Shown: piece after piece, positions 6,452-7,052 of the stretch
Position numbering within the stretch: the stretch's first letter is position 1
Layout: the number at the start of each line of letters is the position of its first letter
Assembly: GCA_025922995.1 (NCBI GenBank)
Contig: JAICGT010000061.1
Span: 1-7,052, forward strand
DNA: 7,052 nucleotides
Reading direction: 5' to 3'
From: Fimbriimonadales bacterium
GTDB lineage: Bacteria > Armatimonadota > Fimbriimonadia > Fimbriimonadales > ATM1
The notes under the pieces: model-generated
Databases searched by the model: none
What the model was told of the DNA's origin: nothing
What the model saw: only the letters and a program-made list of their open reading frames with translations
Position numbers and translations under genes: made by a program

Positions 6452-7052
6452 CTAAACTTGCGGTTCCTCGGGCCTCGGGCCACGGATCACGGTCCTGATT
6501 CCCTTCGGAGTAAACAGCGACAACCAGCCGCCGCCCAGCATCCGCCCGGCAACAGGCATGAACACGACAAAGAACGCGAGGCTCTCAATCAGAACTCGTC
6601 CCGCAGGAGCCATGCCATCGCCGAGCCAATTACGAGTTGCCAGCGCGGCGACACCGCCCAGTGCCGCCGGAACGACCGGAATGATAATCGTGTCGAGCAC
6701 TTCGCCGATACTGAGCGCAAATGCCCTCGCCGTCAGGACCGTCGACAGGATCCACGCGGTGCCTATACCCAAGGCGAACAACCGGCTGGGGACTATCGCT
6801 GAATCGGACGGGATCGGATAGAAGGCGAGGAGCGCGACAACGACGGCAAGCGCGACCCACCAGATTACGATGGCGGGTGTCGACTTCTTATACGCCATCA
6901 GCGCGTTGGTGGCCAACAACGCGTAGTTTCTCAGAGCGGTGGCGAGGCAGAGCCACTGGGTGGGCACTACCAAAGCGAGCCACTTTTCGCCGAAAACCAT
7001 AGGCAGCAAATCGGGAGCGACAATCGCGAGCCAAGCCAGAACGCCGAGCGAC
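6452..7052 (-). CDS. Oligosaccharide/polysaccharide flippase (Wzx-like), C-terminal part
   Basis: The frame is open from the right edge (first full codon at 7051-7049) to a TAG at 6454-6452, giving 199 residues and lacking the N-terminus. A TTG at 7009 is an internal codon, not the start. About six membrane segments are visible, in the stretches around residues 1-18, 25-50, 58-80, 88-110, 122-142 and 150-172, fitting the second half of a 12-14 helix MOP-superfamily transporter. The segment LLPMVFGEKWLALVVPTQWLCLATALRNY near 15-43 strongly resembles the plLfGekW...vp.lqiLal region of polysaccharide flippases. Such proteins carry lipid-linked glycan units across the inner membrane. The tail RTVIRGPRPEEPQV is hydrophilic and encoded by a 7-bp tandem repeat, so it may be an acquired extension. 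The downstream neighbour is the convergent epimerase-like gene. Confidence 0.82.
   Translation of the reverse strand, partial: SLGVLAWLAIVAPDLLPMVFGEKWLALVVPTQWLCLATALRNYALLATNALMAYKKSTPAIVIWWVALAVVVALLAFYPIPSDSAIVPSRLFALGIGTAWILSTVLTARAFALSIGEVLDTIIIPVVPAALGGVAALATRNWLGDGMAPAGRVLIESLAFFVVFMPVAGRMLGGGWLSLFTPKGIRTVIRGPRPEEPQV
6468..6495 (+). repeat. Heptanucleotide tandem repeat at the flippase 3' end
   Basis: Four back-to-back 7-mers are TCGGGCC, TCGGGCC, ACGGATC and ACGGTCC, consensus (A/T)CGGN(C/T)C. A weaker unit, CGGTTCC, precedes them at 6461-6467 and TGATTCC follows at 6496-6502. On the minus strand they encode most of the tail TVIRGPRPEEP of the flippase. Because the unit is not a multiple of three, the array gives no regular peptide repeat, which points to DNA-level origin. 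Confidence 0.55.

Noticed and set aside
6035..6483. Two minus-strand frames of 93 and 62 codons, with similar segments FLWIHLSHS and FLQIHVAHF.
   Set aside because: The likeness comes from the DNA repeat copies A and B rather than from conserved proteins. Composition is low-complexity, no ribosome binding site is seen, and both overlap real genes at their ends.
1..7052. CRISPR arrays, tRNA or rRNA genes, insertion sequences and defence or toxin genes.
   Set aside because: No regularly spaced long repeats, cloverleaf sequence, transposase motif or recognisable defence gene was seen on either strand.

Overview
The window has the shape of a chromosomal segment from a free-living bacterium. It holds five protein genes, two of them cut by the window edges. 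A core nusA-infB transcription/translation block on the minus strand is followed directly by a large membrane glycosyltransferase-like gene. A divergent SDR-type epimerase-like gene lies on the plus strand, and the C-terminal half of a polysaccharide flippase sits on the minus strand at the right edge. The taxon is inferred, not shown. The type of membrane protein, the CSP41-like atypical SDR and the compact NusA and IF2 together suggest Armatimonadota (Fimbriimonas-like) or a nearby environmental phylum, with modest confidence.

Layout, left to right: (1) 1-1887 minus, one uninterrupted frame with no stop before the left edge, a GT-C/GT39-like multi-pass membrane protein. (2) 1890-3809 minus, infB (translation initiation factor IF2). 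(3) 3843-4904 minus, nusA. These three read in the order nusA, infB, membrane protein, with gaps of about 33 and 2 bp, so they look like one transcription unit. (4) 4905-5083, divergent promoter region carrying two minus-strand AGGAGG boxes and a TACAAT hexamer. (5) 5084-6052 plus, atypical extended-SDR epimerase/dehydratase. (6) 6053-6451, a 399-bp convergent intergenic region with no believable gene. It holds a weak hairpin, two degenerate copies of a repeat, three GAAAAATGAG boxes and a long inverted repeat with a possible pseudoknot. (7) 6452 to the right edge, minus, C-terminal part of an oligosaccharide flippase whose last codons are written in a 7-bp tandem repeat.

NusA and IF2 are housekeeping proteins. 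The GT-C-like protein, and possibly the epimerase-like protein and the flippase, would fit cell-envelope glycan synthesis: sugar modification, transfer from a lipid carrier, and export. The sequence does not prove they share a pathway.

I found no clearly new multi-gene system. The least explained DNA is the 6053-6451 intergenic region, and the most unusual gene arrangement is the membrane glycosyltransferase coupled to infB where rbfA is often found.
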